DNA of 64,000 nucleotides from Prevotella sp. UBA2725 (GCA_002353825.1 DEKJ01000057.1:124001-188000), one strand, 5' to 3'; numbered from the stretch's first letter, positions 16,179 to 26,395 are shown. Notes: generated from the letters alone by a model not told the origin. Numbers and translations are program-made.

Positions 16179-19100
16179 TCAATTGACATGATAGCTCATC
16201 TCGGGGCGGCTGTCAATATATTGCACCAATTCCTTGCCCACTTCTATCTGCTGTTTCTGTGAACGCAGGAGGACATTCACATGCTCATCCTCATCAATGA
16301 TATTGAAATAGAGCTCTGTGTGGCCCGGTGTGTCGCTGACAATCGACATCACATCGTTGACCATCGTCTCATCGATAGCCTTGCTGGGGACGTTGATAGT
16401 GAACCGCTCGATACGCTCATTCTTCACCGTCTGCAGATATTCAATGTTCTGTATCTGAAGCGAATACGATTGACTCGTAGGATAGAGCTTCACATAACGT
16501 GCCTTTACGAAAACAGAACAGCCTACTGTCAGCTTACCATTCCATTTACCCCACTCCTCACCGAAGAGCGCAATCTCGCCAGAACCACTGAAGTCCTCTA
16601 TCGTAACGAGCCCGAAAGGAGAGCCACGCTTGGTGAACTTCTGCGTGGCCTTCGTGACGATACCGCCGAAGGTGATGTCTTCTCGTTGCGCCAGCTCATC
16701 CTGCTTGCTGCGGTCGCCCATCTCCGTACACGTCGTATTACACATATTATTAAGGATAAGCGAATAATCGTCCAACGGATGTGCGGAGAGATAGATACCA
16801 ACAAGGTCTTTCTCCCTGCCCAATCGCTCAATGCTGCTCCACTCCTCTGCTTTTGGAGCCGGAGGAAGTGCCACAGCGACATCGGCACTCATGGCACCGA
16901 ACAACGAGTTGGCGGCATCCTTCTTATCCTGCTGATACTGCTGACCAAAGCGCACCAGACTGTCGAGGAACACCTCGCCTTTCGGATTTGTAGCAAGATA
17001 CTGCTCACGCATCAGCCCAAAGCAATCGAAGCCACCACTCAATGCCAGACTTTCAAAAGCCTTGCGGTTGACGTCCTTGAGGCTGACGCGCTCGGCAAAG
17101 TCGTAGATATCCTTATAAGGCCCATGAGCCTGACGTTCACTGACGATAGCCGCAGCGGCTGCGGAGCCCATACCTTTAATAGCAGACAAGCCAAAGCGAA
17201 TCTCACCTTTATCATTGACACCGAACTCCACGTAACTCTCGTTGACGCTCGGGCCCAGAGTGGGGATGTTCATCGCCTTGCACTCCTCCATGAGCTTCGT
17301 TATCTCGCCGATATCCGAGAAACGACGCGTCATCAGAGCAGCCATGTATTCTGCAGGATAATGGGCTTTCAGGTAAGCCGTCTGATAAGCGACCCACGAA
17401 TAGCAAGTGGCGTGAGATTTATTGAAAGCATAGGATGCGAACTTCTCCCAGTCGCTCCATATCTTCTCCAAAATCTTTGGGTCGTGTCCGTTCTCCGCTC
17501 CTTGTTTGAGGAATTTAGGCTTCATCGCATCAACGATAGCCTTTTTCTTCTTACCCATGGCCTTACGCAGGGCATCACTCTCACCTCGTGTGAAGTTAGC
17601 CAACTGGCGGGACAGCAACATCACCTGCTCCTGATAAACAGTGATGCCATAGGTGTCTTTCAAGTACTTCTCCATGCAAGGAATATCGTACTTGATTCGC
17701 GACGGGTCTTTCTTACGGGCAATGAACTCCGGAATATAATCCATAGGTCCCGGACGATAGAGGGCGTTCATAGCGATGAGGTCTTCAAAAACGGTAGGAT
17801 GAAGCTCCTTCAGATATTTCTGCATACCCGGCGACTCAAACTGGAACGTACCGATGGTCCGCCCTTCCTGATAAAGTTTATAAGTCAGCTCGTCGTCGAT
17901 AGGAATATTATCGAGGTCAATCTCTTTCCCCGTCGTCTGCTTGATAACCTTCACAGCCTCCTTCAACTCCGAGAGCGTCTTCAGACCGAGGAAGTCCATC
18001 TTGATAAGACCCGTCGACTCAATGACGTGACCGTCATACTGAGTCACATCACACTTGCGATCCGGGAAATCAGGGTCATCGGCTGTAGACACCGGCACCC
18101 AGTCGCTGATCGGGTCACGGCAGATGATGAAGCCACAGGCATGGATACCTGTACCACGAATCGTACCCTCCAGCATCTTGGCGTACTTGATCGTATTACG
18201 CTCACGCGGATCCATCGAGCTCTCCGCCTCTCGCAACTCTGGCGTACACTTGATAGCATTGGCAAGGTTCATCTTCAAGCCATCAGGCAGGCGGTCGGGG
18301 ATGGCTTTCTTCAAGGCGTTGGCACGTTCCAAAGGCAGTTTCTCCACACGGGCGACATCGGAGATAGAGTTCTTCGTCGCCATGCTCGAATAAGTGATGA
18401 TATGAGCACAGTTCTCTTTGCCATACTTATCCATCACCCACTGTAAAACCTTGCCACGGCCGTCATCATCGAAGTCGGTATCGATATCAGGGAGGTTGAC
18501 ACGGTCAGGATTCAAGAAACGCTCAAACAGGAGATCATATTTCAATGGGTCTATCTTCGTGATACCCAGGCAATAAGCCACTACAGAACCGGCGGCGGAA
18601 CCACGGCCCGGGCCTACCCATACACCAAGTTGATCGCGAGCCGCATTGATGAAGTCCTGAACGATCAAGAAGTAACCGGGGAAACCCATGGTCTTCATGA
18701 CATGAAGTTCAAACTTCACGTGCTCCTTCACATTGTCGGGAATGGGGTCGCCATAACGCTTCTTTGCACCGTCATAGGCAAGTTTGGAAAGGTAGTCGGC
18801 CTCAAATTTAATACGGTAAACCTTGTCGTATCCACCGAGACGCTCAATGACGGCATCCGCCTTGTCTTTCGGCAAGGGGTTCTCACCATTCTCATCGGTA
18901 GTGAACTCCTTATACAGTTGTTCTTTCGTGAATTTTTTGTGCCACTCTTCTTCAGTTCCGAAACTCTCTGGGATCGGGAAGAAAGGCATGATAGGTCCAT
19001 GGTCGATGCTATAGATCTCAACCTTATTGAGAATCTCCAATGTGTTGGACAATGCCTCCGGAACATCCGAGAAAATTGCGTTCATCTCTGCCCGTGTCTT

Positions 19101-19898
19101 GAACCACTCCTGCTTCGTATAGACCATACGTGTGGGGTCATCCAGATCCTTACCCGTAGCCAAGCAGAGCAGATGGTCATGAGCCTCTGCCGTCTCCTTA
19201 TCCTCGAAGTGACAGTCGTTGGTACAGATCAGTTTGATGCCATATTCTTTCGAGAACTGCATCAAGACCTTATTGACCTTCTGCTGCAAAGGATAAGTCT
19301 CGCGATTGGCATGTACATTAGGGTCAGTGACCTGATGGCGCTGAAGCTCAAGATAGAAGTCGTCGCCGAAGAGATTATGATACCACTCCACGGCCTCACG
19401 GGCGCCTTCAATGTCCCCTTTTAATATCTTCTGCGGAATCTCACCACCAAGACATGCCGAGGAGACAATAAGATCTTCATGGTATTTCTCCAAGTCGAAG
19501 CGGTCCGTACGAGGTTTATAATAGTAGCCATCCACCCACGAGCGGCTGACAAGCTTGATAAGGTTCTTATAACCGTGATAGTTCTTGGCAAGTACAATCA
19601 GGTGATAGCCGGAACCATCGCCTGCTGCTTTGTCTCGGTCTTCCTTACGATGATGAGCCACGTACATCTCGCAGCCGAAAATAGGCTTGAAAGGCTCCTG
19701 GCCTTCTGCCTTACGCTTCTTGTTGACAGATGCACAATAATCGGAGAACTCCTTGATACCATACATGACACCATGGTCAGTGATGGCCATACCTTTCATT
19801 CCGTCTTTGATAGCCTTGTCTACCAGATGAGGCACCTTCGACTGTCCGTCAAGAATACTATAATGTGTATGAACGTGTAAATGTACGAAATCTTCCAT
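16179..19898 (-). CDS. dnaE: DNA polymerase III subunit alpha
   Basis: The replicative polymerase catalytic subunit, 1239 residues from the ATG at 19898. That start is chosen because it begins directly before the PHP domain (MEDFVHLHVHTHYSILDG); an upstream in-frame ATG at 19949 would add 17 residues not expected in the family. Visible in order: PHP domain with HLHVHTHYS and MAITDHG; polymerase core with GPGRGSAAGSVVAYCLGIT and the catalytic DIDTDFDDDGR block; the finger and beta-binding region; a helix-hairpin-helix region (SLKDVNRKAFESLALSGGFDCFG); and the OB fold (ITFGGIVTKATQKFTKRG). tsaE follows 29 bases downstream. Confidence 0.97.
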   Translation of the reverse strand: MEDFVHLHVHTHYSILDGQSKVPHLVDKAIKDGMKGMAITDHGVMYGIKEFSDYCASVNKKRKAEGQEPFKPIFGCEMYVAHHRKEDRDKAAGDGSGYHLIVLAKNYHGYKNLIKLVSRSWVDGYYYKPRTDRFDLEKYHEDLIVSSACLGGEIPQKILKGDIEGAREAVEWYHNLFGDDFYLELQRHQVTDPNVHANRETYPLQQKVNKVLMQFSKEYGIKLICTNDCHFEDKETAEAHDHLLCLATGKDLDDPTRMVYTKQEWFKTRAEMNAIFSDVPEALSNTLEILNKVEIYSIDHGPIMPFFPIPESFGTEEEWHKKFTKEQLYKEFTTDENGENPLPKDKADAVIERLGGYDKVYRIKFEADYLSKLAYDGAKKRYGDPIPDNVKEHVKFELHVMKTMGFPGYFLIVQDFINAARDQLGVWVGPGRGSAAGSVVAYCLGITKIDPLKYDLLFERFLNPDRVNLPDIDTDFDDDGRGKVLQWVMDKYGKENCAHIITYSSMATKNSISDVARVEKLPLERANALKKAIPDRLPDGLKMNLANAIKCTPELREAESSMDPRERNTIKYAKMLEGTIRGTGIHACGFIICRDPISDWVPVSTADDPDFPDRKCDVTQYDGHVIESTGLIKMDFLGLKTLSELKEAVKVIKQTTGKEIDLDNIPIDDELTYKLYQEGRTIGTFQFESPGMQKYLKELHPTVFEDLIAMNALYRPGPMDYIPEFIARKKDPSRIKYDIPCMEKYLKDTYGITVYQEQVMLLSRQLANFTRGESDALRKAMGKKKKAIVDAMKPKFLKQGAENGHDPKILEKIWSDWEKFASYAFNKSHATCYSWVAYQTAYLKAHYPAEYMAALMTRRFSDIGEITKLMEECKAMNIPTLGPSVNESYVEFGVNDKGEIRFGLSAIKGMGSAAAAAIVSERQAHGPYKDIYDFAERVSLKDVNRKAFESLALSGGFDCFGLMREQYLATNPKGEVFLDSLVRFGQQYQQDKKDAANSLFGAMSADVAVALPPAPKAEEWSSIERLGREKDLVGIYLSAHPLDDYSLILNNMCNTTCTEMGDRSKQDELAQREDITFGGIVTKATQKFTKRGSPFGLVTIEDFSGSGEIALFGEEWGKWNGKLTVGCSVFVKARYVKLYPTSQSYSLQIQNIEYLQTVKNERIERFTINVPSKAIDETMVNDVMSIVSDTPGHTELYFNIIDEDEHVNVLLRSQKQQIEVGKELVQYIDSRPEMSYHVN

Positions 19899-19966
19899 GA
19901 ACGCTGTCTTTGCGCGTGTAAAGTTACACCGAAAAAACGATATAAACAAAAGAAGAGTGGAAAAAA

Positions 19967-19998
19967 TTTGTGAGTTCTATAGAAAAAGGTTACCTTTG
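19967..19998 (+). promoter_or_regulatory. Promoter of psd-pssA
   Basis: TTTG at 19967-19970, 20-base spacer, TACCTTTG at 19991-19998; a near-perfect match to the Bacteroidetes consensus, 49 bases before the psd ATG. Confidence 0.8.
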
Positions 19999-20046
19999 CA
20001 GTGTGTTAAACTTATTTGACCGCGCTTAACAGCCAAATTATAAGTC

Positions 20047-20742
20047 ATGGGGAAGAATATAAAGAAACTAAAGAAGATACGTATACATAGAGAGGGTATT
20101 GACCAGTTGGTTGGTGGCCTCGCTTTCATCATTATTGTTGGAGCTGTTCTTTGGCATTTCGTTGCCATTCCATGGATATTCTGGGCATTCATTGTTGTCT
20201 TCGGTGTTCTATATGGTATCGCCGTAAACTTCTATCAGTGTCCTATCCGTTATCTGGATGTTGAAGATACGAATGGTATTGTCGTGGCACCTGCCGATGG
20301 AAAAGTCGTGGTCATTGAAGAAGTGAATGAAGACACTTATTTTCATGACCGCCGCATCCAAGTGTCTATCTTCATGAGTCTTACGAATGTACATGCCAAC
20401 TGGTTCCCGGTAGATGGCAAAGTGAAACTTGTGAAGCATTTTAACGGAAATTTCCACAAGGCTTATCTGCCTAAGGCAAGTTCAGAAAACGAGCATGCCG
20501 ATACATTGATTACGACTGAAGATGGCACTGACATTCTCTGCCGCCAGATAGCAGGAGCCGTGGCACGCCGCATCGTGACCTACGCTAAGGAAGGTGAGGA
20601 ATGCTATATCGATGAACATTTAGGCTTCATCAAGCTTGGTTCACGAGTGGATGTGTTCTTGCCTCTTGATGCAGAGATCTGTGTCAAGATGAATCAGAAG
20701 ACCGTCGGTGACCAGACGATCATTGCAAAATTGAAAAAATGA
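20047..20742 (+). CDS. psd: Phosphatidylserine decarboxylase proenzyme
   Basis: Decarboxylates phosphatidylserine to phosphatidylethanolamine. At 231 residues this is the short (PSD-A) form. Two hydrophobic segments near the N-terminus (about 20-58: LAFIIIVGAVLWHFVAIPWI and the helix after it) anchor it in the inner membrane. The self-cleavage site is the Gly-Ser of IKLGSRVD (Ser199), which becomes the pyruvoyl group after processing. The conserved VVAPADGKVV and NVHANWFPVDG blocks are present. The stop overlaps the pssA start by 4 bases (ATGA), so translation is coupled with the enzyme that makes its substrate. Confidence 0.96.
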   Translation: MGKNIKKLKKIRIHREGIDQLVGGLAFIIIVGAVLWHFVAIPWIFWAFIVVFGVLYGIAVNFYQCPIRYLDVEDTNGIVVAPADGKVVVIEEVNEDTYFHDRRIQVSIFMSLTNVHANWFPVDGKVKLVKHFNGNFHKAYLPKASSENEHADTLITTEDGTDILCRQIAGAVARRIVTYAKEGEECYIDEHLGFIKLGSRVDVFLPLDAEICVKMNQKTVGDQTIIAKLKK

Positions 20743-21488
20743 AACTTATTAATTTTCCGAACACCCTGACGTGCTGCAACCTCATCTCTGGCTGCATCGC
20801 TACATGTTTTGCTTTCTTTCATAGCCCCGATCTGGCATTGCTATGGATTATTATCGGAGCTGTGTTCGACTTCTTTGACGGCATGAGTGCCCGCCTCTTT
20901 CATGTCTCATCTCCTATTGGTAAGGAATTGGATTCGCTGGCAGATGATGTCACTTTCGGAGTAGCTCCGTCAACGATTATCTTTTCACAACTGTTGGTCA
21001 TGAACTTCCCTTCTTTCTTAGGAGTCATTACCGATTATATTCCATTTGTGGCTTATATCATGGCAGCCTTCTCTGCCCTGCGCTTGGCAAAGTTCAATCT
21101 TGACGAGCGCCAGTCGATGGGTTTCATCGGACTGCCCACCCCTGCCAATGCTCTTTTCTGGGGATCGCTGATTCTCTGTCTTGGCAATTGGCTCGACACG
21201 CTCCCTGCAGGTGCAGTCATCGTCATCTTGCTGATGCTTGTCAGCTCCTGGCTGCTCATCTCTGAGATTCCGATGTTCGCCTTGAAGTTCAAGCACTGGG
21301 GTTGGAAAGGCAACGAGCTGCGCTACTCTTTCATCGCCATCTCTGCTGCCATCATCATCGTCTCAACCTTATATCAGGGCTTCTCCGGTCAAGGATTCCT
21401 TGCCGGTTTCTTAGGAGCATGGTGGATTGTCATTCTCCTGTACGTTGTGTTGTCACTCGTAAGTGATGCAACGGTGAAGAAGGGATAA
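20739..21488 (+). CDS. pssA: CDP-diacylglycerol--serine O-phosphatidyltransferase
   Basis: Makes phosphatidylserine from CDP-diacylglycerol and serine in the inner membrane. The 249 residues carry the CDP-alcohol phosphotransferase signature DG-x2-AR-x8-G-x3-D-x3-D: Asp47, Gly48, Ala51, Arg52, Gly61, Asp65 and Asp69 are all visible. About seven hydrophobic helices follow. Together with psd it forms a two-gene phosphatidylethanolamine operon. Confidence 0.95.
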   Translation: MKLINFPNTLTCCNLISGCIATCFAFFHSPDLALLWIIIGAVFDFFDGMSARLFHVSSPIGKELDSLADDVTFGVAPSTIIFSQLLVMNFPSFLGVITDYIPFVAYIMAAFSALRLAKFNLDERQSMGFIGLPTPANALFWGSLILCLGNWLDTLPAGAVIVILLMLVSSWLLISEIPMFALKFKHWGWKGNELRYSFIAISAAIIIVSTLYQGFSGQGFLAGFLGAWWIVILLYVVLSLVSDATVKKG

Positions 21489-21555
21489 AAAGTTGCGGGC
21501 CTCCAGTGCGGAAAAATCACAAAATCACAAAATCGCAGTCACATTAAGGCACCTA

Positions 21556-21928
21556 TTCGACCTGTACGAGTGAAATTTGTTCTTCTATTACGAGGTTGAC
21601 AGCCTCGGAGAGGCTGAATTATTCATAACCCCAGTCTAAGGAGCGCAGCGACGCAGACTGGGGTCTGTTATGAGAGTGTGTTTAACTGACCTCCTGCCTC
21701 GAAGAGGCAGACTGCACGATAGTGCGCAATGGTTTTAGATCGTATTGTCAACATAGCGCACCAAGGTGCATTCAGCCTCTCCGAGGCTGGAGGTCAGGTA
21801 TCCGGGCACGATCTAAAATCCCCAGACTGCAGTCGCTATCGCTCCTTTAGTCTGGGGCTATGGAGAATTGTACCTCTCCGAGGCACTGCCACAAACAAAA
21901 AGAATTAGATTCAACCGTACAGTTCGCA
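21556..21928. repeat. Mosaic palindromic element, copy 3, with degenerate terminal inverted repeats
   Basis: Fills most of the 445-base gap between the convergent pssA and membrane-protein genes. The ends at 21556-21576 and 21907-21928 are inverted and share CTGTACG and flanking bases (about 15 of 20 positions). Inside are AGCCTCGGAGAGGCT, module B left (CCCCAGTCTAAGGAGCGC...), inner arms GCCTCGAAGAGGC and GCCTCTCCGAGGC, and module B right (CCCCAGACTGCAGTCGC...TAGTCTGGGG). The centre holds a second inverted pair of the type TTTTAGATCGT / ACGATCTAAAA. Confidence 0.85.
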
Positions 21929-21933
21929 CTTAT

Positions 21934-23091
21934 TCAATGTTTGGCCGTGCCTAAAATATAATAATACCAATAGCTCTTACCAAAGTTATCCTTCACATTG
22001 GACAAACGTGCCATTGGATTCTCTGAACTGTAGAATGCCTTCTTAAAATCATCATAATCAGCATCCATCACTGACTCTTTGTATAGAATGCGTGGTTTCT
22101 TCCTGATATGGTTATAAAGGATGAGGGCTTCACGATAAGCTTTCGGCAGCGGCTTCCGAATATCATAATAATGTGGTAAAGTCATGATGAAAGCATCCAG
22201 GTTTCGATCAAGGAGGTATCCACACAGTTGCCAGTCACGCGAAGCCTTGGAAGCATACTTCTTACTGTTATTGACATACCGCAGATAAGTCATCGGACGG
22301 AGCTTTTCCTTTAGCACCACGCCGAACGTCGAATAAACACTGTCCTCTGGCAACATCATCAGTTTTACAGACTTCCGATTGGGCAGCATTGCATCTGACC
22401 CACCGACAAGTGGGAACTCGAACAAGCGTTCAGGAAGACTATTCGTCTTCGCTAAAGCCAAGACTCGCAACATTGTCAGACTGCTGTCTGTCTTTTCCAC
22501 ACTCTTGCCCACGTTGACTGCAGCAGCATAATCGCCTCTGAGCATATCGCTCTCCATCTTCATACGGCAATGGAAAACCGTATCGGAGCAACCGATAGCA
22601 CAAACGATAAGTGCCATGACACACAGTTGAAGTAAGTTAATCCATGTCACTCTTGAAAAGAGCCCCATTGAATAAGCTGTCGGCTCCATAGGTTCCAACT
22701 GTCTGAAAAGCCATACCACACCCGCATAGACAATCATCAACAAAGGGAAGAGCCACATCCATACACCCAAATAGTTGCTTGTTGTCAGGTTGGGAGATAT
22801 ATCCGTCAAGATTGCCAACAAAAGCATGGAGGGGAAATATGTCAGTGCATGAGCCCGATGAGATAATCCCGTCCAGCCGTAAAGCCCCATCTGGATGAGC
22901 CATAAGACGAGCGTGATAAGGATTGTGCCTATCACACTATTATAATGTGTGGCACCACTTGAGAGGACATGCTGCGTTACAGCAAGGATATCTGGCTGAT
23001 ACTTGCCAAGATAGAGAACGGTAAAGACTAAGAAAAAGATGGCACAGCCGATTCTCATTACGATCGTGCCATCTTTGAATTGTCTGGACAT
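21934..23091 (-). CDS. Multi-pass membrane protein, DUF6057-like
   Basis: A 385-residue protein with about six hydrophobic helices in the first 190 residues and a soluble C-terminal half of about 190 residues. Length and layout resemble the DUF6057 family of Bacteroides/Prevotella membrane proteins; I cannot name a function. It is the last gene of a MORN-glgB-membrane protein unit, 15 bases after glgB, and its end abuts mosaic element copy 3. Confidence 0.65.
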   Translation of the reverse strand: MSRQFKDGTIVMRIGCAIFFLVFTVLYLGKYQPDILAVTQHVLSSGATHYNSVIGTILITLVLWLIQMGLYGWTGLSHRAHALTYFPSMLLLAILTDISPNLTTSNYLGVWMWLFPLLMIVYAGVVWLFRQLEPMEPTAYSMGLFSRVTWINLLQLCVMALIVCAIGCSDTVFHCRMKMESDMLRGDYAAAVNVGKSVEKTDSSLTMLRVLALAKTNSLPERLFEFPLVGGSDAMLPNRKSVKLMMLPEDSVYSTFGVVLKEKLRPMTYLRYVNNSKKYASKASRDWQLCGYLLDRNLDAFIMTLPHYYDIRKPLPKAYREALILYNHIRKKPRILYKESVMDADYDDFKKAFYSSENPMARLSNVKDNFGKSYWYYYILGTAKH

Positions 23092-23106
23092 TATTTTACT
23101 AACAAA

Positions 23107-25122
23107 TTACTTTTTTCTTAAAACTACGGCAGAGCGAGCAGGAATGTAGAGCTTCATCCATCCTTTCCCGTCTTTCTCGTAGAGCGGATCAAAGTTGGTG
23201 AAGTGCTTCACTGAGTCGTCTGCCAGCCCATTGCCACCAAACTCCTTGGCATCCGTATTGAGCACAACATCGTATTCGCCGGCCTTCACGAGGAACCCAT
23301 AGTCGGAATAGCTCCGCGTCGGTGAGAAATTGAAGACAAACACGAGGTTGCCTCGCTCAAAAGCAAGGATCTGGTCGCCATCATTATGCCATATCTCCTG
23401 AACAGGAGTGAGATTGAACTTCGGTTCACTCTTAAGCACTCTGAGCATTGCCTTGTCAAAGTCGCCGAGGAAATGATAATCCAAATCCGGGTTATCTACC
23501 AGGTTCCACTGACGACGGCAATACTTGTAGCTCCAACCATTACCCTCACGTGGGAAGTCGATCCATTCAGGATGGCCAAACTCATTGCCCATGAAGTTGA
23601 GATAACCACCATTCATGGCAGCGGCCGTCACAAGACGGATCATCTTATGCAGTGCAATTCCACGCCAAACAAGATCAGTCTCATCGCCATGCTTGAAGTG
23701 CCAGTACATATCTGAATCGATAAGCCGGAAGATGATCGTCTTATCACCTACCAAAGCTTGGTCGTGACTCTCACAATAAGAGATGGTTTCTTCATCAGCA
23801 CGGCGGTTCTTAACCTCCCAGAAGATGCTACTCGGCTTCCAATCCTCATCCTTCTTCTCCTTGATAGTCTTGATCCAATAGTCAGGGATGTTCATAGCCA
23901 GGCGATAATCGAAGCCATAACCACCATCCTCATATTTGGCTGCGAGGCCTGGCATACCGCTCACCTCCTCTGCTATCGTGATGGCATTGGGATTGATCTC
24001 ATGGATGAGCTTGTTGGCCATTGTCAGATAGCAGATGGCATTGTCATCCTCATGACCATTGAAGTAATCTGCGTAGTTGGTGAATGCTTCACCAAGACCA
24101 TGGCTGTAATAAAGCATGGAGGTTACGCCATCGAAACGGAAACCGTCAAAATGAAACTCCTCCAGCCAGTACTTACAATTGGACAACAGGAAATGGATGA
24201 CATCATCCTTTCCATAATCAAAGCAGAGACTGTCCCATGCCGGATGCTCATGACGATCACCAGGATAGAAATACTGGTTCGGGTCACCGGCAAGATTTCC
24301 AAGGCCTTCAACCTCATTCTTCACGGCATGCGAATGGACAATATCCATGATGACAGCGATTCCTGCCTCATGAGCCGCATCAATAAGCGCTTTCAGTTCT
24401 TCCGGAGTACCGAAGCGACTTGACGGAGCAAAGAAAGAACTCACATGATAACCAAAGCTACCATAATAAGGATGCTCCTGAATAGCCATGATCTGAATGG
24501 CATTGTATCCATCCTTGATGATTCGAGGCAGCACATTGTCCTTAAACTCTGTATAGGTACCTACCTTCTCAGCGTCCTGAGCCATGCCGATGTGGCATTC
24601 ATAGATGAACAAAGGATCGCGCGAGGGCTTAAACTTATTCTTCTTCCAATGATATTTTCTTGGAGCCCATACTTGTGCAGAGAAGATTTTCGTCTGCTCA
24701 TCCTGCACGACACGTGTAGCCCATGCAGGAATACGCTCTCCTTGGCCGCCGTTCCATTTGACATGCATCTTGAACAAGTCGCCATGCTTCATGGCTTTTG
24801 TCGGCAACTTGAGCTCCCAGTTGCCAGTGCCCTCAATGCGTTTACAACGATACTTCTCGTCTTCTTTCCAATCATTGAAATCACCAACAAGGTAGATATC
24901 AGTAGCATTCGGAGCCCATTCGCGGAAGACCCATCCACCACGAACCTTATGCAGGCCATAATAATCATATCCGCTGGCAAAATCAGACAAGGTTTGCTTT
25001 CCGCCTTGCGTGAGCTGTCCTATTTTCCACGCAGCATGATCGTGACGCCCGCGAATGGCATCCTCAAAAGGCGCCAGATATGGGTCATGCGCCACAATCC
25101 CGATGTGATTTTCTTTCTCCAT
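23107..25122 (-). CDS. glgB: 1,4-alpha-glucan branching enzyme
   Basis: Introduces alpha-1,6 branches into glycogen. The 671-residue protein has an N-terminal CBM48-like domain (WVFREWAPNATDIYLVGDFN) and a GH13 barrel. Visible catalytic motifs: DIVHSHAVKN, DGFRFDGVTSMLY (nucleophile Asp), AEEVSGMP (acid/base Glu) and ESHDQ. The length and the FDGVTSMLYYSHG sequence point to the eukaryote-like GH13_8 subgroup found in Bacteroidetes. No other glg gene is in the window. It sits 17 bases after a MORN-repeat gene and 15 bases before a membrane-protein gene, all on the minus strand. Confidence 0.95.
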   Translation of the reverse strand: MEKENHIGIVAHDPYLAPFEDAIRGRHDHAAWKIGQLTQGGKQTLSDFASGYDYYGLHKVRGGWVFREWAPNATDIYLVGDFNDWKEDEKYRCKRIEGTGNWELKLPTKAMKHGDLFKMHVKWNGGQGERIPAWATRVVQDEQTKIFSAQVWAPRKYHWKKNKFKPSRDPLFIYECHIGMAQDAEKVGTYTEFKDNVLPRIIKDGYNAIQIMAIQEHPYYGSFGYHVSSFFAPSSRFGTPEELKALIDAAHEAGIAVIMDIVHSHAVKNEVEGLGNLAGDPNQYFYPGDRHEHPAWDSLCFDYGKDDVIHFLLSNCKYWLEEFHFDGFRFDGVTSMLYYSHGLGEAFTNYADYFNGHEDDNAICYLTMANKLIHEINPNAITIAEEVSGMPGLAAKYEDGGYGFDYRLAMNIPDYWIKTIKEKKDEDWKPSSIFWEVKNRRADEETISYCESHDQALVGDKTIIFRLIDSDMYWHFKHGDETDLVWRGIALHKMIRLVTAAAMNGGYLNFMGNEFGHPEWIDFPREGNGWSYKYCRRQWNLVDNPDLDYHFLGDFDKAMLRVLKSEPKFNLTPVQEIWHNDGDQILAFERGNLVFVFNFSPTRSYSDYGFLVKAGEYDVVLNTDAKEFGGNGLADDSVKHFTNFDPLYEKDGKGWMKLYIPARSAVVLRKK

Positions 25123-25139
25123 AGTATGAGTTTAAGTTC

Positions 25140-26264
25140 TTATTGGTCGTTAAATCGTTTTCCACTCTCATAATGACCGGTGCAGGTGACCTGTCCGTTA
25201 GCATCCTTTTCTACGAATTTACCATCACGAACATCGTCTACATAAGAGCCTTCAAAACGTTTGCCGTCTTTCGTCTCTTCTATACAGCGACCATTACGCT
25301 TGCCATTACGATAAGTTCCTTTGAAACGCGTACCATTGGCATAGTGAATGATAACTTCACCGTCTATCTTTCCGTTGCGGAATGTACCCTCAAAGACATC
25401 ACCGTCTTTCTTCGACAGTTTGCCTTGACCATTGAGTTGGTCATTCTTCCATTGACCTTCGTACTTGTCGCCATTGGCCCATACAAAGGTACCCTCTCCA
25501 TCACGATCTCCCTGATTGAAGTGACCGGTATATTGGTCTCCATTAGCATAGCGGAAAATGCCTTCTCCCGTACGCTCGCCTTGGTCATAGTCACCTTCAT
25601 ACTGGTCACCGTTTTGGAAAATATAGATGCCACGGCCTTGCTGGATATCGTCTTTCCACATTCCTTTATAGACGTCGCCGTCAGCATATTTGTTCACGCC
25701 ATATCCAGAGCGCTGGTTGTTCTCCCAATTGCCACGGTAGGTGGTTCCATCGCCCCAGTCGAAGAAGCCTTTGCCTTCTTTCTTATCGTTCTTCCACTGA
25801 CCATCATAATAGGCACCGGTAGAGAAAGTGTATTTACCCTTACCTTGCCGCATGTCATGGAACCAGTCGCCGTCGTAGACGTCACCATTGAAATAATACA
25901 TCACTCCATGCCCCTGCTGATAGTCACGGAACCAAAGGCCTACATATTTATTATTGTTGCTGAAGTAATAAGTACCACGACCATGCTGTTGATTCAGCAC
26001 CCATTCACCATCATACTTCTCACCATCAGCAAAAGTGTAGACGCCATGACCCTGACGTTTACCCTTGACAAAGTCGCCGTCATAGGTATTGCCATTTTCA
26101 AAAACCTCACTCCCTTTGCCATTGGGCTTACCCGATGACATCTCACCTTTATAAGTTCCTTTGATACCCATCTCCTCTATCTGACATGTGCCGATAGTTA
26201 TTTTCTGGGCTGAAGCCAACAATGGCATGGCAAGGAAGTAGATAAAAAATATGTATTTTTTCAC
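25140..26264 (-). CDS. Secreted MORN-repeat protein
   Basis: A 374-residue protein starting with a signal peptide (MKKYIFFIYFLAMPLLASAQ). The rest consists almost entirely of about 14 MORN repeats of roughly 23 residues, of the form YxGxWxxxxxxGxGxxxxxNGD (for example YDGDWFHDMRQGKGKYTFSTG). MORN repeats form extended beta sheets and in other proteins bind lipid or protein partners; no catalytic domain is visible here. It is probably periplasmic or at the outer membrane. First gene of the MORN-glgB-membrane protein unit, with a minus-strand promoter at 26292-26299. Confidence 0.85.
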   Translation of the reverse strand: MKKYIFFIYFLAMPLLASAQKITIGTCQIEEMGIKGTYKGEMSSGKPNGKGSEVFENGNTYDGDFVKGKRQGHGVYTFADGEKYDGEWVLNQQHGRGTYYFSNNNKYVGLWFRDYQQGHGVMYYFNGDVYDGDWFHDMRQGKGKYTFSTGAYYDGQWKNDKKEGKGFFDWGDGTTYRGNWENNQRSGYGVNKYADGDVYKGMWKDDIQQGRGIYIFQNGDQYEGDYDQGERTGEGIFRYANGDQYTGHFNQGDRDGEGTFVWANGDKYEGQWKNDQLNGQGKLSKKDGDVFEGTFRNGKIDGEVIIHYANGTRFKGTYRNGKRNGRCIEETKDGKRFEGSYVDDVRDGKFVEKDANGQVTCTGHYESGKRFNDQ

Positions 26265-26291
26265 GATGAATTGTCTTTATCAATGTTGGTT

Positions 26292-26299
26292 CAAAGATA
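26292..26299 (-). promoter_or_regulatory. -7 element of the MORN-glgB unit
   Basis: Plus CAAAGATA = minus TATCTTTG, 27 bases upstream of the MORN-protein ATG at 26264. No clear -33 element. Confidence 0.55.
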
Positions 26300-26395
26300 A
26301 GCATAATATTTGAGAACACACATCATAACCAATCTTATTTAAGTCATTGTGACAAAATTTTAATGACATTAAGCAAGACAAAGCATTAGATTTTG

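Noticed and set aside
16281..18446. A 721-codon plus-strand open frame opposite dnaE
   Set aside because: It lies entirely within the DNA polymerase III alpha gene on the other strand; the translation shows no recognisable domain or signal.
19899..19949. Upstream ATG for dnaE
   Set aside because: It would add 17 residues ahead of the PHP domain without family support; ATG 19898 begins MEDFVHLHVH directly.
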